Positions 29,189 to 30,077 of a DNA stretch of 30,077 bases are shown piece after piece. A program made the position numbers and the translations under genes. Origin of the DNA: Candidatus Peregrinibacteria bacterium (GTDB taxonomy: Bacteria > Patescibacteriota > Gracilibacteria > UM-FILTER-43-11); assembly GCA_016927155.1 (NCBI GenBank), contig JAFGNE010000047.1, forward strand, positions 1 to 30,077, read 5' to 3'. Each line of letters begins with the position of its first letter. Position 1 is the first letter of the stretch. The notes beneath the pieces were generated by a model. It was not told the DNA's origin and did not search any database. It was given only the letters and a program-made list of their open reading frames with translations.

Positions 29189-30077
29189 TTATAACGAACA
29201 GGCGGCTTTTTTAAAAGCGGCGTAAAGGGGGGCGCCGGGGCCCGTATGGTAATAAGGGTCGCTAAAAATCCGGTGATCCATAATTTCAAAAATTTCCTCG
29301 CGCCGCGCCGACCGCGTGTTGTATTTGTCAAAAGGGCGGTTCTGCGTCATGGCGGAAAACGCGTCCGCGAAACCGGCAATATGGTCCTCGGCCGTCAATT
29401 CGGGATCAAGGCCTTTTAAGCCGCAATATTCCTTAAAAACTTCAACAGGGTAGCCGGCAAGCCGCAGACTGCCATCGGCCAATGTTTGCATTTTCAGATG
29501 GTGGGCAAGGACAATCCTGATGACTTTTTCATCAAACCCAAGCGCGCTGAGGACCAAGGCGCCAAGGCGGGGATGGTCTTCTTTGATCCGGTGTTCCTGT
29601 TCATTGAACCGGATATTTTCATTTAGCATGGGGTCCGTAAAACACAATTTACCGATGTCGTGCAATTCCATGGCAAAAGCGGCTTTTTTGAAATCAACGC
29701 CTCCAAAAGCTCTCGCTCTGGATTTTTTAAAGCCCTGCAGGATTTGTTTAACGTTTATCGAATGCTGGCGCGTGCAGGGTGAACGTTCGCCAAGCATATC
29801 CAGAAGCCGCTCAGCCTTAAAAAATAGAGAAGCATGAGGGGGTATGCGAAGCAGCGCATCAAGATAATAGCCGGTTTTTCCCAAGTTGCCCCGATACAAA
29901 AGGCGCCGGATTTCCAGCCATTCCGGCCGGCTGTTAAACCGTTCCAGCCGCCCACGGAACTGATGGAGGCCGCAAGGGGTAGCGGCGATTTTTGCGCGAG
30001 TGGCAAGGGCTGCATTTTCCCGGCTTCCAGAGGCATGGGCAGGCTTTTCCCGTTTTTCCGGAAGGCCAAAGTTTTCC
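29189..30077 (-). CDS. HD-domain (HD-GYP-like) protein, 5' end outside window
   Basis: The frame is open from the stop at 29189 to the right edge. A TTG at 29899 is a possible start, but the codons above it continue as plausible protein (GLHQFRGRLERFNSRPEWL) with no stop or Met to the edge, so the gene is truncated here. The HD phosphohydrolase core shows RQHSINV, ELHDIGK, HPRLGA, VLAHHLKM and AGYPVEVF, then DHIAGFADAFSAMTQNRP, the order seen in HD-GYP phosphodiesterases, though GYP is reduced to GYP-V within a changed loop. A cyclic-dinucleotide phosphodiesterase is possible but not shown, since most such genes in CPR lack known partners. It is followed by folP. Confidence 0.82.
   Translation of the reverse strand, partial: ENFGLPEKREKPAHASGSRENAALATRAKIAATPCGLHQFRGRLERFNSRPEWLEIRRLLYRGNLGKTGYYLDALLRIPPHASLFFKAERLLDMLGERSPCTRQHSINVKQILQGFKKSRARAFGGVDFKKAAFAMELHDIGKLCFTDPMLNENIRFNEQEHRIKEDHPRLGALVLSALGFDEKVIRIVLAHHLKMQTLADGSLRLAGYPVEVFKEYCGLKGLDPELTAEDHIAGFADAFSAMTQNRPFDKYNTRSARREEIFEIMDHRIFSDPYYHTGPGAPLYAAFKKAACSL

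Overview
The window looks like a piece of a compact, streamlined bacterial chromosome, most likely Patescibacteria (CPR, Parcubacteria-like). The signs are very tight gene packing with repeated ATGA and TAATG overlaps, several TTG/GTG or SD-less starts, short genes relative to their families (FeoB 565 aa, a PcrA-like helicase of 545 aa), a zinc-free ribosomal protein L31 with a long Lys/Ala/Pro tail, thrombospondin-3/PKD surface proteins, and a large VirD4/TraG-like ATPase of the type common in that group. TGA is a stop codon here, so the code is standard. The taxonomic call is an inference from gene style. No marker was compared.

Layout. 1-941: two plus-strand hypothetical genes, the first cut by the window edge. 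953-3706 (minus): VirD4/TraG-like ATPase. 3882-4961: GT4 glycosyltransferase. 4942-10218 (minus): rpmE, a secreted TSP3/PKD protein, gyrA and a DUF1003 protein. 10298-13215 (plus): an EndoQ-like PHP nuclease translationally coupled to a short UvrD/PcrA helicase, a probable DNA-repair pair. 13222-19247 (minus): eight tightly packed genes, typA, an MBL-fold hydrolase, a two-gene split permease, a NifX/NifB-domain protein, feoA, feoB and a VIT/CCC1-like transporter, which reads as an iron/metal-handling operon led by typA. 19427-19518: tRNA-Ser(UGA). 19593-21531 (plus): a 45-aa basic protein and a putative M49-like zinc peptidase. 21523-23695 (minus): RluA-type pseudouridine synthase, a 57-aa Cys-rich protein with its own terminator, a YerC/TrpR-like regulator with a palindromic operator on its promoter, and a YgjP-type metalloprotease. 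23780-24981 (plus): Yip1-like membrane protein and a SAM methyltransferase. 24971-25796 (minus): two hypotheticals. 25941-27396 (minus): PTPS/QueD-like, folK and folE, linked by ATGA overlaps. 27512-28408 (plus): two hypotheticals with strong promoters. 28405-30077 (minus): an HD-domain protein cut by the right edge, then folP.

How the genes work together. The pterin genes (folE, PTPS-like, folK, folP) cover most of dihydropteroate synthesis without folB. The PTPS-like protein has Glu next to the catalytic Cys, the signature of enzymes that bypass FolB. The feo cluster combines GTP-driven Fe(II) uptake with a possible second iron/manganese transporter and a split permease. The most unusual sequence-level signals are an inverted pair of near-identical 25-nt palindromes carried in frame inside the helicase gene, another palindromic in-frame insert inside folK, and the 26-bp operator touching the YerC start codon. 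No CRISPR array, prophage or insertion sequence was seen. No stretch over 300 bases lacks a gene.
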